Source of the DNA: Carex sylvatica
Lineage: Eukaryota; Streptophyta; Magnoliopsida; Poales; Cyperaceae
NCBI GenBank assembly: GCA_964058845.1
Contig: CAXKVR010000070.1
Location: 1 to 64,000 of the forward strand
DNA: 64,000 nt
Direction of reading: 5' to 3'
How positions within the stretch are numbered: the stretch's first letter is position 1; every line of letters begins with the position of its first letter. The position numbers were made by a program, and so were the translations under genes. The notes under the pieces were generated by a model. It ran no database searches and had not been told where the DNA came from. It saw only the letters and a program-made list of their open reading frames with translations. Of the stretch, positions 36,121-47,772 are shown piece by piece.

Positions 36121-36863
36121 TAGGGGTGAAAACAGAGCGAATACGGAGCGGATAATGCTGATACCATATCCGCATCCATCGGATAATGAGCGGATACGAA
36201 TACGGATAGGGATAGTAAACAGATATCAAAATTCAAAACCAAATTTGCCTTAAACGGATACGAATACAGAACGGATAGTTCACGGATACGGATTCGAATA
36301 CGGATACAAAACGAATAATTAACGGATAATTGAGTCAAATGAACTTAAGATATAAAATTAAAATATAAAACGAATAAACAATTAAATATGAAATATTTAA
36401 GAAAAAACAAGTCCGCAAAAATAAAAAAAGTTGATTCAAGTCATATGAACTGATGAACATGTGAGTGGGGACCACCCAGATCAAAATATTGATTCAAGTC
36501 ATAAAATAGTTGATTCAAGGAGGTTAAAATACTAATTCCCTATTGCAGGATTAAGAAGAAGACACGTGCGTGGGGACCACCTAGATCAAAATAGAGTAAT
36601 AAATTAAGGAGGGGTCCGCTAAAAGACAAGTCACAAATGAATATGTCCGGACTATCTATTTGAATTTAGTCCCACGAGCAAGGCAGACGCTAAGTTTATA
36701 AGTATATATTGGGAGCCGGGAGGAAACAGCTAAAGGAGAAATTCGTGACCTAGGGAGGCGAGAATAAACGAAGAATTTGTTACGGAGTTTATGAATCCGG
36801 ATATATCGGATATCCGCTCTGTTTATAACTCATCAGATATCTCCGTATCCGGTACTGTTCCTA
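36121..36863. mobile_element. hAT-type MITE, GGATACGGAT family
   Basis: Left end TAGGGGTGAAAACAGAGCG, right end degenerate (ACTGTTCCTA). The flanking octamers CTACACAA (36,113-36,120) and CTACACAG (36,864-36,871) differ at one base, consistent with an aged 8-bp target duplication. The interior (GGATACGAATACGG, GATAATGCTGATACCATATC) matches 4,692-5,387. Confidence 0.7.
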
Positions 36864-36870
36864 CTACACA

Positions 36871-37900
36871 GACATAAATGTCGAGTACCCTGTATAAAAG
36901 ACATAAATGTCGAGTACCCTGTATAAAATAAACTAATAAATGTCACTGTATAAATGATTCTAAAGACATAAATGTCGAGTACCCTGTATAAAAGACATAA
37001 ATGTCGATTCTAAAGACATAAATGTCGAGTACCCTGTATAAAAGACATAAATGTCGAGTACCCTGTATAAAGGGTTTGAAATAAAATAAACTAATAAATG
37101 TCACTGTATAAATGATTCTAAAGACATAAATGTATAAATGTCGACTACCCTGTATAAAATAAACTAATAAATGTCACTGTATAAATGATTCTAAAGACAT
37201 AAATGTCGAGTACCCTGTATAAAAGACATAAATGTCGAGTACCCTGTATAAAAGACATAAATGTCGAGTACCCTGTATAAAGGGTTCTGAAAGTCGAGTA
37301 CTGGTTTTGAAATAAAATAAACTAATAAATGTCACTGTATAAATGGTTCTAAAGACATAAATGTCGAGTACCCTGTATAAAGGGTTCTGAAAGTCGAGTA
37401 CTGGTTTTGAAATAAAATAAACTAATAAATGTCACTGTATAAATGGTTCTAAAGACATAAATGTCGAGTACACTGTATAAAGGGTTCTGAAAGTCGAGTA
37501 CTGGTTCTGAAATAAAATAAACTAATAAATGTCACTGTATAAATGGTTCTAAATTCTGAAAGTCGAGTACTGGTTCTGAAATAAAATAAACTAATAAATG
37601 TCACTGTATAAATGGTTCTAAAAGTCGAGTACTGGTTCTAAAATAAACTAATAAATATCACTGTATAAATGGTTCTGAAAGGGTTCTGAAAGTCGAGTAC
37701 TGGTTCTGAAATAAACTAATAAATGTCACTGTATGTTCTGAAAGTACTGAAATAAACTAATAAATGTCACTGTATAAATGGTTCTGAAAGTCGTAAACTA
37801 ATAAATGTCACTGTATGTTCTGAAAGTACTAAAATAAACTAATAAATGTCACTGTATAAATGGTTCTGAAAGTCGAGTAGAGTACACTGTATACATCCAC
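36871..37900. repeat. Compound minisatellite
   Basis: About 1 kb built from a few short words in changing order: GACATAAATGTCGAGTACCC + TGTATAAAA (29-base unit), AAACTAATAAATGTCACTG + TATAAATG(G/A)TTCTAAA, and GGGTTCTGAAAGTCGAGTAC + TGGTTTTGAAATAAAAT. From about 37,260 these settle into a higher-order unit of roughly 116 bases. Units shorten and decay towards the right. It begins right at the end of the hAT MITE. No coding content. Confidence 0.85.
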
Positions 37901-38424
37901 AAACTAATAAATAAATGCTATCACCTAATTTTGATGCGTCTGGTTCGATGCTTCTACAAAGTAAAAAGCGGTCAGAGTGATCCAATCACCTTTCTTCATT
38001 GGTCATGCTCCTAATTTAACACCTCATTAATTAAATAAATGAATACTCGTGTGTAGTTAGATTATAATTATATCATATGTGTGTTAACTTATATTTTCTG
38101 AAATAAACTAATAAATGTCACTGTATGTTCTGAAAGTCGAGTACTGAAATAAACTAATAAATGTCACTGTATAAATGGTTCTGAAAGGGTTCTGAAAGTC
38201 GAGTAGAGTACACTGTATACATCCACAAACTAATAAATAAATGCTATCACCTAATTTTGATGCGTCTGGTTCAATGCTTCTACAAAGTAAAAAGCGGTCA
38301 GAGTGATCCAATCACCTTCCTTCATTGGTCATGCTCCTAATTTAACACCTCATTAATTAAATAAATGAATACTCCTGTGTAGTTAGATTATAATTATATC
38401 ATATGTGTGTTAACTTATATTTTC
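37875..38424. repeat. ~225-bp direct duplication
   Basis: The block starting GAGTAGAGTACACTGTATAC and running through GATGCGTCTGGTTC, GTAAAAAGCGGTCAGAGTG and GTGTAGTTAGATTATAATTA occurs at about 37,875-38,098 and again at 38,199-38,424, nearly identical. A partial third copy is at 46,376-46,460. A short stretch of satellite words separates the two. Confidence 0.85.
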
Positions 38425-38760
38425 GACATCTTTTTTAAAGTAGATCGTTAAACATACTACATTACATATTATATAGTTGTCATTATTAATTATAGTCTAG
38501 AATCACAAGAGCTCTCTTAAAAAATACATATACAATTTATCTTTTTCTTTATATTCAGAAAAAAAAATTAAAACTATTTTTTTTTAAATCGTCAGAATAC
38601 ATGCATTTATTAAAATAATTTAATAGAAAAAAACACAAGAGTACAAAGCCAAAATAAAATACAACAAACAAACTAATAAATGCAGGATAATTAATAAGAT
38701 ACATTGTACTCGCCTACCGGTTTAAAACCAAAATAAAAGATACATTGTTGATTGTACTAG

Positions 38761-39404
38761 GATATGTATTGATTTGCATGTACGAAAAAATATGCTACCT
38801 GCTACCAATTTATTTTTTGAATGCCAATAGAGACAGAATTGACATAAAATCATAAATGAGTGACCTAAGTAATTATATATAATAAAGTAACTTACATTAA
38901 AAAATATTAAAAATAAATTAACAGATATACATAAAATCTTTCAATAATCATATATAAATTAAATGAAACATTAAATAAGTCTAAGTATTAAAAAAAAAAA
39001 GTTCAAAATGAAATTGTTTAACGACTGAAAAACTAATATTTTCGTCAGTCTCTAATTTTTTTTTTAAGAAACTTAACAGAAACTGTCAAGAGTACTTGTA
39101 TTAATAAATAGTAACCGCTACAAATGTAATAAAGGAATTACAATACTGCCAAAAACAAAAACCAATAAACAGATAAAAAAAAACAAAAATAAAAATAATA
39201 ATAGCCCTAACTTTGCAAACCAGCGTTGCTCCCATACCGATCGTGTTGGAGCTTAATGTCATCGGCTCATACTGATGATGTATGGGTACACATTTTCTAT
39301 CGGGGCGATAGGCAACGATTCGGATTCCGATAGCGGATAACAATTTCAACCAATAGCAGAGTATTTTTCTCTAGTAGTGATCACTGGTTCGGCTGATTTT
39401 ATAA
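38761..39404. repeat. Tandem duplication, partial unit 2, and an unassigned block
   Basis: 38,780-39,020 matches 41,085-41,335 (ATGCTACCTGCTAC, GAATGCCAATAG, AATTAAATGAAACATTAAATAA). 39,100-39,380 is a GC-richer block with TATCGGGGCGATA and other self-complementary words and ends CTCTAGTAGTG, which looks like a CACTA-type terminus, but no partner was found. Confidence 0.5.
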
Positions 39405-40590
39405 GTTCCTTGTTGCCCAAATTTTTATTAATATCCAAAAAAATATGAAATTTCAGAAACTATTCAGGTATTTCTGTATTTTCGAAATTTACTCAAACCG
39501 CAAAAATTTTTTGCGGTAATTCAGTCTAAAACCGCAAATTTTTTTGCGGTTTTAGAATAATTTGATTTATTGGAAAGACTGCTACAAATAACCTGGATCA
39601 ACATTTTTCATGCCATATTTTTTGCAGCTGTAAGAAAAATTAATATATTTCTTTAGTTATTTAATATATTGAAAAAAAATAAATATATTTCTTTAGTTAT
39701 TTAACCTGGATCAACATTTCTTTGATTTATTGGAAAGACTGCTACAAATAACCTGGATCAATATTTTTCATGCCATATTTTTTGCAGCTGTAAGAAAAAT
39801 TAATATATTTCTTTAGTTATTTAATATATTGGAAAAAAATAAATATATTTCTTTGAAAAATTAATATATTGGAAAAAAATAAAAATGCTTGGATTCTCAG
39901 TTATTTATCCCAGTTCAAAAGTTACTTCTAAGTAAATACATATAATATTGTCATCCTTCTAGTACATTTAATTTCTAAAAAGTTGTATCTATTTTTGAAA
40001 AAAAAAAATTTAAGTTATTTAATGATTATTATTAAAAATAATTCTTAAAATAGATACAACTTTTTATAAATTAAATGTACTAGAAGGATCACAATATTTT
40101 ATGTATTACCTAGAAGTGACTTTTAAACCGAGATCAATAACTCAGAATCCAAGTATTTTTATTTTTATCCAATAATACATAAATAAATATATTAATTTTT
40201 GTTACAGCCGCCAAAAATGCAGCATGAAAAATGTTGATCCGGGTTATTTGTAGCAGTCTTTCTAATATATCAAATTATATAGTATTTCATCTATTTTCAA
40301 AGAAATATATTAAATATTTATATTATTTCAATACAAAAAATAAATAAATTATAAATATTTCTATTTAAATAAAAAATCTGAAAAATAAAAAAATTGACAC
40401 TTTTTTTTTAAACTGCAACTTTTTTTTGCAGTTTTAGAATTCCAAAATCGCAAAATTTTTTTGCGATAATTCAGTCTAAAACCGCAAAAAAATGCGACAT
40501 GGATAGATTTCAAAATAACAAAAAATCTGGATTGTTTCTGAAATTTCATATTTTTTTTTGATATAATAAAAATTGTGGTCCTTGTTGAGA
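39405..40590. mobile_element. 1.2-kb fold-back element
   Basis: Large imperfect inverted repeat centred near 40,010. The left arm has ATATGAAATTTCAGAAAC, AACCGCAAAAATTTTTTGCG, ACTGCTACAAATAACCTGGA and GTCATCCTTCTAGTACATTT. The right arm has the complements AAATGTACTAGAAGGATC, GATCCGGGTTATTTGTAGCAGT, GCGATAATTCAG and GTTTCTGAAATTTCATAT. The left arm carries an extra tandem copy of a ~180-bp segment (39,541-39,720 and 39,721-39,855). Tips share CCTTGTTG. No coding content. Confidence 0.7.
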
Positions 40591-40743
40591 GGTTTAAAGG
40601 CCCAATGTAATTTCGGTCCTTGTTGAGACTTCAGAGAGAGTGGTTGGCTATAATTGGTGTAATTAATCTTCTGCATATTGGGATTCTCTTTTTCAGCCGA
40701 GCTTTGAAAGCTTTTTTTCTAATTTTGGGTCTAAATGGATTAG

Positions 40744-40902
40744 GTGAGTCCCAATGTGGAGAGAGATTGCCACATATGGCATGGGTGGAGTCATGATGTG
40801 CCTTTGGGTTATGTGGGGTGTAAACAGGTGGCATATCCTGAGGATCTTCTTGAGGCATTGGAGAATGTGAATTTCATCCACTTTGATGAGAAGTTTGTCT
40901 GA
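40744..40902 (+). pseudogene. Terminal-exon-like coding fragment, unrecognised
   Basis: After a possible acceptor (GGATTAG|) an open frame reads VSPNVERDCHIWHGWSHDVP, then GYVGCKQVAYPEDLLEALEN and VNFIHFDEKFV, ending in TGA. The residue usage looks protein-like and unlike the surrounding AT-rich DNA. There is no recognisable upstream exon, so it is probably a captured or relict last exon. The family is not recognised. Confidence 0.3.
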
Positions 40903-42527
40903 GTGTGAAAAATTAACATTTTTATTTATCATATTTTCTTTGATGTGGTCTGCACTACACAGTCTGTTCTCCACCGGGTCTTCTTTTTCTATTAGAGTGT
41001 ATAAAGTATTGTGTTTGGTTGTTGAAAGAGAGAGTAAACATCTGTTTTTGCCATGACTAGTATATGGAGAGTGTACTGCAATATATTGATTTGCCTATAC
41101 CAAAAGATATGCTACCTGCTACAAAAAAAAATTGAATGCCAATAGGGACAAAATTGATATAAAACCCATAAATGAGTGACCTAAGCAATTATATATATAT
41201 AATAAAGTAACTTACATTAAAAGATGATTAAAAATAAATTAATAGATGTACATAAAACCTTTCAATAATTAGATATAAATTAAATGAAACATTAAATAAG
41301 TCTATGTCTTAAAAAAAAAAAAAATTCAAGATGAAGTTGTTTATAGGAAAACCCAAACCAATTCTCACGTGATTTATGGTTTTCTTTTGAAACTTGGAAT
41401 TCATAAATTCTATGAGAAATTAATTCAGAAAATATTGTTTGAAGATGTAAAGACTGCAACTTAATGAAAGCCTGATATATATTTTATGTAATTTTTTACC
41501 TTTAAAACTTTCACACAAATTAAAGTCTATGCTTTTATCATATTTAATTAATTAAATATTTTTATACGTGGAACTAACTATAATTCTTATTTATTTTTTC
41601 AATATTACAAATTTTGTCAATTAGCTTGGAATTTTAAAAAATTAATTTATTATTTTCAATTATCGATCTTTAAGTGTTTTAGCTTTTAATAAATTTGTAT
41701 GTTCATTTTCTAGAAAATAAAAAAGAGAGAAACAAAGAAAGATAGACAGTATTTGATTATTACTGATTTGCTGGGACTTATAGGCTATATCTGGTTTTTC
41801 AAGTTAAAAATTTGATGAGTACACTTTAGTGAAAAATATAAAAACACAAAGATTGACAAAGTGGCTCTCAAATTTTTTATAAGGGAAAAAAACAAACGTT
41901 ATGTTTATACTTTATAACATAGATAACGATGAAAATAAATAGGTGCAGATTAATTTTTTTTTCGACATTTTATCAGATTAGAAATACTGTGTTAGGATAA
42001 CTTTTAAATCTTGTGCCTCATCATAAATATTGGAATACAAGCAATTTATTTTTAATTACACCGATATTTTAGAAATCATAAAAAGTAAATTACGAATGGA
42101 AACCTACAATTATTTGTTTAGGAAGTTTATTTTTTCTTGCATAAAAGCCTATGCTGTCTGATTACAAAAGTGTTGAAATCTTTTCATGTTTTGTATAATA
42201 CAGTAAAGAAATGTTTATTTAGATACTGTTGTTGGAGTGTAATTAAAAAAACCAAAAATATTATATTTAATATTAAGGACAATCTACTTAGAAAAAAAAA
42301 AAAAAATTAACAAGACAAAAAGATTATATCTTTTTTTGACATTTTCCAATTTAAAAATTTACGCTATTTTTATTATCTTAAGAATCTTACACTGAAAAAC
42401 GACAAATAGCAGAAATAAATATTTTGTCTACTTGGGAAAATATGGACTGACCAGAGACGAAATATAGCAGGTGGAACATAGTAGAAAGTAAAGGTGGCTA
42501 AGTCATTTACTGTTAGAGGTAGGTTTT

Positions 42528-45041
42528 TGTCACACCCCGCAGCCCCACGAGGCGTGACGGGTGCCTCCTGCCGTAGACATACGGTTGCCCGTATGCCTAC
42601 AAGGCAAGTACAATATAATAGAAAGTAAAACACACCAACAAAACAAACAAATAACTAAGAAAAACAGTTCATAAATCCCAACTGGTCAGGTAATATCATA
42701 CAAAATCCGTATCTCGATGGATACGTATCACCAAATGACATAGAGAACACATATATATATACAATCAAAACATAAATCTATACATGTCTCTAGTCACAAT
42801 ACCAGACAGCTAAGCAGCGGTGAAAACCAGGCCTACCGACCTCGTGTCTCTCTCGGATCCACCGAACCGGTACCTGAAAAATTAACCCAAAAGAGGGGAT
42901 GAGAATTGAATTCTCAGTGCGATAAATTGCCACAAATCGTCCCTGGACTTGCAATCACATATTATATTCAAAAAGTAAACACAAATAAAGCTCAAATCAG
43001 TTTATAATCATATATAAACATAAATGCACAAACCCGACAACATTTATCAAATGAAATCAAAATTTAGGAATTGCCAATATGAAATTCAAGCACACAATAT
43101 TTGGTTTAACTCGATTTCAGAATATCTGGTAGTAACTACAGATGTTCCACCAAACTGGACCCCAATTCGTTCCCACTCATCTGTAGGGTTACAGACACCT
43201 ACAGACGGCTGGACCAGGTAAAACCTTTTCTCATGACACTCATATGTAGTTACAGGCTTAACTGTTTAATTAAAAGTCTGGTTCTAATTCATATCCGGAA
43301 ATCCATATAAATCCAATTGACCATCCAAACGCATACCCCCTGGGTAATGCCTCCGATACACAGTCACCCATAACCAAAATCATAATACAAAGTCACTTAC
43401 CCCTCGTCCCAACCGGTACTGGGAACTGCCGAGGGCCAGACGATCTAAAGCTTTAGAACACTGAGCGTCAAACGTCCATGCATTAGACTTTGACAAATCC
43501 GGATTCACCCCCTGGGTGACGTCATCACGGTGGATGACCATAATACCATATCCACCAACCGATGGTGATATAAAGCACGGTGACTTTAATTCCAAAATCA
43601 GATCATTCAGATCAACACAAATAATAACCATACCAGCATGCAAATCAATCAGATTTAAACAATTCGAGTTTCACTTTATTTGGGCAATGCAATGCATATG
43701 AATCGAAACACAGTTTAATTACATGAATCAAAACACAGTTTAATTTCTTAATATAAACTATCAGACAAGTCCAGAAACCCCGCACCTGAGTAATAGCACG
43801 CTCGACTAAGGCTCAGGTGTCTCGAACGACCCAGAAATCCTTTGCCTCGTATGATTACCACCTATTTTACACGTTAAATTTGATTAACGCGTTCGATTAA
43901 TATCCGATAGGTTTTAACGAAGTTATAACTCGATTAATTCCAATAATTTCCAGAGTTTCACATGAAACTATCATAATTCCTTTCCATTTCAATCCAACCC
44001 CAAAACCCTAGTTCAATTCCAAATTCCACAAGCAAATCAATTCGATCATCGAGTTATAACGTCTCAAATCAAATTCGAATTCGAATTTCACCAAAATATA
44101 ACCAATCAATTAAGATTAGGGTTTCCAAGAGAAAAGGAAGATAAATCGTATCAATTATCACAAATTAACAACTAATCGAGCTAGAACTCGATTACGAAAC
44201 CCTAATCACAAGTTTCAACCGAAATCATGACAAATCGAATAAATCGAATAAATTAGGATTTTCAAGAAATTACCCAAGGGAGAAATATATACCAAATTGA
44301 AGCTTTCTAATCGATCAAGGATCGTCAATTCAGCTCGAATCTCGATTTTCCGGTCAGTTCGATCAGATTCCGCGCTCAATTTCTCTCTCTCTTTCTCTTT
44401 CCCTTTTTGGTTCGGCCCTAACCCTAGCCTCCCGAATTTCCTTTCAATTTTACGGTGAAATGAAATGAGAAGAAGAAAGCAAAGTTTAATTAATTGGAAT
44501 TTTGCACATATACCCCTTCATTTTATTAATATTACCAAACTTTAAAATGTGTGTTACAAATAGGCCCTTATGTAATATTTCATTTATTAAAAAGAGAAAG
44601 AGAAAGAGAGAAGATGTTTATTTTATCCGTTTTGCAAATTGGTCCCTCAAAAATGGCAAAAATAGCAAAAATATACACCAGTGCGGATTCACTCATCCGC
44701 ACTGCGGATCCATCCATCCGCATTTACTGCGCAAATAACAAACACACCCCAGTGCGGACCAATCATCCGCACTGCGGATCCGTCCAGCCGCACTCACGAC
44801 GCAGAAAAAATGTCCGAGCCTAGTGCGGACGCACTGAGGCCAGTGCGGATGCTCCCATCCGCATTCCGTACTTAGCGAAATTTCGGCAACTTCAGGAACT
44901 TGTCCCAGTGCGGGTGAAGCCACCCGCAGTGCGGGTCATCCATCCGCACTGGACCGTTTTTCTATATTTATAATTCGATTCGTGACGCCTTAACTCAATC
45001 AGTCAGTATAGAATATTTATTATAAAATTCATAATGTCACA
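42528..45041. mobile_element. Solo LTR (2.5 kb), probably Ty3/gypsy type
   Basis: Begins TGTCACACCCCG, ends AATGTCACA and is flanked by the 5-bp direct repeat GTTTT at 42,523-42,527 and 45,042-45,046. TG...CA ends with a perfect 5-bp target duplication and no internal coding sequence indicate a solo LTR left by LTR-LTR recombination. TGTCACACCCC-type ends and this length are common among plant gypsy elements, but the orientation and lineage are not proven. Confidence 0.75.
44680..44960. repeat. GTGCGGAT palindrome cluster in the solo LTR
   Basis: Several copies of a GTGCGGAT-n-ATCCGCACT motif, for example GTGCGGATTCACTCATCCGC near 44,681, CAGTGCGGACCAATCATCCGC near 44,752 and GTGCGGATGCTCCCATCCGC near 44,842, ending CATCCATCCGCACTGG near 44,940. 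Each can form a small stem. The GC content here is far above the surroundings. Confidence 0.75.
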
Positions 45042-46740
45042 GTTTTCGAGCCGTGAGGTGAGACCAAATAGTAACTGAGAGGTGAACTTTTCTATTTATC
45101 GAGAGATGACGGATACCTTTAGTAAACCGGACAAATAACTTAGGTTGAATACCAATAAACGAGAGTTTAGGGTTGAAAATCTAAGAAGGTGAAACTGCAT
45201 TTTCGTTACTAAGTTTATTAATTCAATAAATGAGATTTGAAGTTTATGAATATTAGGTATGGTCAGTAGAACCTTATACAAATAAACAACACAGAAACAG
45301 GCAACATGCTGTATTCACTCGAGGCTGACGCGGGCCACGTATGAGAGTACGCAGGTCGCGTTGATTCAACGTGGATCGCGTATGAGAGTACGCGGGTCGC
45401 GTCTGATGCTGAGAGGAAGAGTTGAAGATGAAATCAGAAATCCTGAAAACGTCTTTTATATCTGATTTAAAATCAAACTTTAGTTTCTGTCATTTAATTA
45501 TTGCAATTGAATCAACTTTTTCTCACTTCTAGTTTTTAAGTAATTTAGGTAAAATCTAGTTGATACCTGAACCGTCCCTTGGATCGATACCTAATTATAC
45601 TGAACGATAGGACTGTGCACTTGCAGTTTAAATCGAAAGTAAAAATTAAGGTTTAAAAGATACAGTTTACTGTAGTAAAACTTTGTAAGATATATTTTTG
45701 TGCGAACAGTAGTACACAGTAGCTAATAAACTAAGCCCTGACAAGGGTACTTCTTTTTCAAACAATATTTTGAAAATCAAATTACATGCTTCAGCGTACT
45801 TGAATTTTTTTTTTTATTAATTTCATAAACAATACAGTTTGAGGACATGATATTTTATATTTTAATAATTTATTTAAAAATGTCCAAATTAAGTACTATA
45901 ACTGGCACACCGTTTATTAAAAAAAAGGGGAACTAGAATAAAGAACTAATAAATAAAATTACAAATCATCCATTATTGGAAAAGAAATTACTTTAATATT
46001 TATTATAATTATAAATCAACTTGGCTCAACATATATTAATCTATCTATTTGGTCATCTAAAACTACTATCTTTAATTAGATTGTTATTACATACTACTGA
46101 AATTGAGTGTTAATTTAATAAGTGGCGTTAATTATCACTTTTGGTTGCTTATTGTAATTATTTTATTAAGTTAGGATTATTAATTATAGCTCTTATATAT
46201 CTCATGTTTTTTCTCATGAATTGTGTGTTTAGTTTTCTTTCTATTTTACTATTTTTTGTTAATTTGTTACTTTTATCTGTTACATAATAAAATTGTTTCT
46301 TCAAATTATGTATTGCAGAGCTGCTGATATAGTCGCCTTCGTTCATTTTAATGACCATGAATTTTCCTTCTAAAATAGTCATGCTCCTAATTTGACACGT
46401 CATTAAATAAATGAACACTCGTGTGTAGTTAGATTATAATTATATCATATGTGTGCTAAATAATATTTTCGACATCTTTTTTAAAGTAGATCGTTAAACA
46501 TACCACATTACATATTCTATAGTTGTTATTATTAATTATAGTCTAGAATCACAAGAGCTCTCTTAAAAAATACATATAAAATTTATCTTTTTCTTTATAT
46601 TCAGAAAGAAAAAATAAAAAATATTTTTTTGAGATCGTCAGAATACATGCATTTACAAAAATAATTTAATAGAAGAAAGTACAAGCAAAATAAAATACAA
46701 CAAACAAACTAATAAATGCACGGTAATTGATAATTAATAA

Positions 46741-47772
46741 GTTGTGTCCATTGCATAGCACACACGTCTAGGTAACTAGGGCTGGAAATGAATCGAACCG
46801 AATCAAACTTATCTCAGTTTGAGTTTGAATAAGATTCGAACTCAATTGGTTTGATTTGTTTTAGAACGAACTAAGTTCGAATCGAATTAATTATGAACTA
46901 CAAATTTTTCGAATCGAAGTCAATCGAATTACAAATTACAAATTTTTTTTTTGCAGCCCTAGTTATACCAGTAATGTATGCATTTCTTTAAATTTTTTTC
47001 GCGTGGAACAAAATTCACACGGTTTTCTTTTACCTTTCACGAATTCACACTGATAGATTATGTGTCAGCTCAAGATCCCCTTACCTTTTACGTTCTTGGA
47101 TTGACTAAAATCATAGTATGGACCTAGTCAAATGAAACTTATTTCATTGTTAATTTGTTACACTGCTGAAATATTTTTCTATTATAAGCTAGCATTATAT
47201 TAACAATTTTAAGCACTGATATAAGTTTGGTTCCTGCATTATTAAAGATTGATGGTAGAAACCATTAGTTGCATTATTTGAGATTCGAACCTAAATATAT
47301 AGTTTGTGAATCAATTTTGAACGAATTATACTGAGTTTGAGTTTGATTTGAATAAGATTCGAACCGACTGGTTTGATTTGTTTCAGAACGAACTAATTTC
47401 GAATCGAATTAATTGTAAATTTTTTTCGAATCGAACTCAAATCGAATTACGAAGTATGAACTTTTTGTGCAGCCTTACATCTAGGTAAAGATATTATAGT
47501 GTTTCCTAAAAAACAAATATTTTTTTGATTAAATCACAAAGCTTAATAAAAAATAACATAACAAACAAACAGTTGCACAACATTGAGAACATAGCAAATA
47601 TTACTTAAATTCATTCCACATGTTCACAGTAGTTCTCATTATTTCACCGCATAACGCTGCTCCTGATTCAAACTTTCACCACAATCAACCATAGAAACCA
47701 AACCAACTAAGAACAGAAACTCGCCACAAGATACCAGGCTAGCCCCAAACTATAACACCCACTAAGAACTAG
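46741..47772. repeat. Two related TCGAATCGAA-rich blocks
   Basis: 46,785-46,965 (ends CTAGGGCTGG / GCAGCCCTAG, inverted) and 47,280-47,478 share GTTTGAGTTTGA, AATAAGATTCGAAC, GGTTTGATTTGTTT and GAACGAACTAA in order. The first looks like a MITE with TAGGGCTG ends. The second is a decayed copy ending GTGCAGCCTTAC. The remainder of this interval is unassigned AT-rich DNA. Confidence 0.5.

Larger units (their letters stand above)
35330..38760. repeat. Tandem duplication, unit 1
   Basis: Shares ordered blocks with 41,110-46,740: about 35,340-35,440 with 41,135-41,225 (GAGTGACCTAAGCA, AATAAAGTAACTTACATTAAA); 35,490-35,640 with 42,350-42,510 (ATCTTAAGAATCTTACACTG, ATATTTTGTCTAC); 35,715-35,910 with 45,985-46,165; 38,330-38,425 with 46,376-46,480; and 38,425-38,700 with 46,470-46,735 (TTTTAAAGTAGATCGTTAAA, GTCTAGAATCACAAGAGCTC). 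The unit has since received the hAT MITE and the satellite described below. Non-coding. Confidence 0.7.
42511..45959. mobile_element. Nested insertion splitting duplication unit 3
   Basis: Comparison with unit 1 shows continuity breaking at about 42,510 and resuming at about 45,960. The outer inserted DNA starts TGTTAGAGGTAGG and resumes after the solo LTR as CGAGCCGTGAGGTGAGACC. It contains an imperfect duplication near 45,335-45,405 (TATGAGAGTACGC(A/G)GGTCGCGT). It may itself be an LTR-type sequence, but I could not define its right end. Confidence 0.45.
41085..46740. repeat. Tandem duplication, unit 3 (interrupted)
   Basis: Shares ordered blocks with 35,330-38,760 (see there): left part 41,085-42,510, right part 45,960-46,740. 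Between them about 3.4 kb has been inserted, including the solo LTR. AT-rich and non-coding. Confidence 0.65.

Noticed and set aside
36871..37900. CRISPR-like regularly spaced repeats
   Set aside because: The spacers are themselves repeats, the modules vary in order, and the DNA is plant nuclear; it is a minisatellite.
39361..39377. TATTTTTCTCTAGTAGTG, complement of a CACTACTAGAGAAAAATA tip
   Set aside because: Looks like a CACTA right end, but no matching left end or repeated subterminal words were seen upstream, so it is only mentioned within another entry.
35710..39377. A CACTA element from CACTAGAATAAAAG (35,711) to the tip at 39,377
   Set aside because: The tips do not match beyond five bases, and the left sequence belongs to a duplicated block present elsewhere without that boundary.
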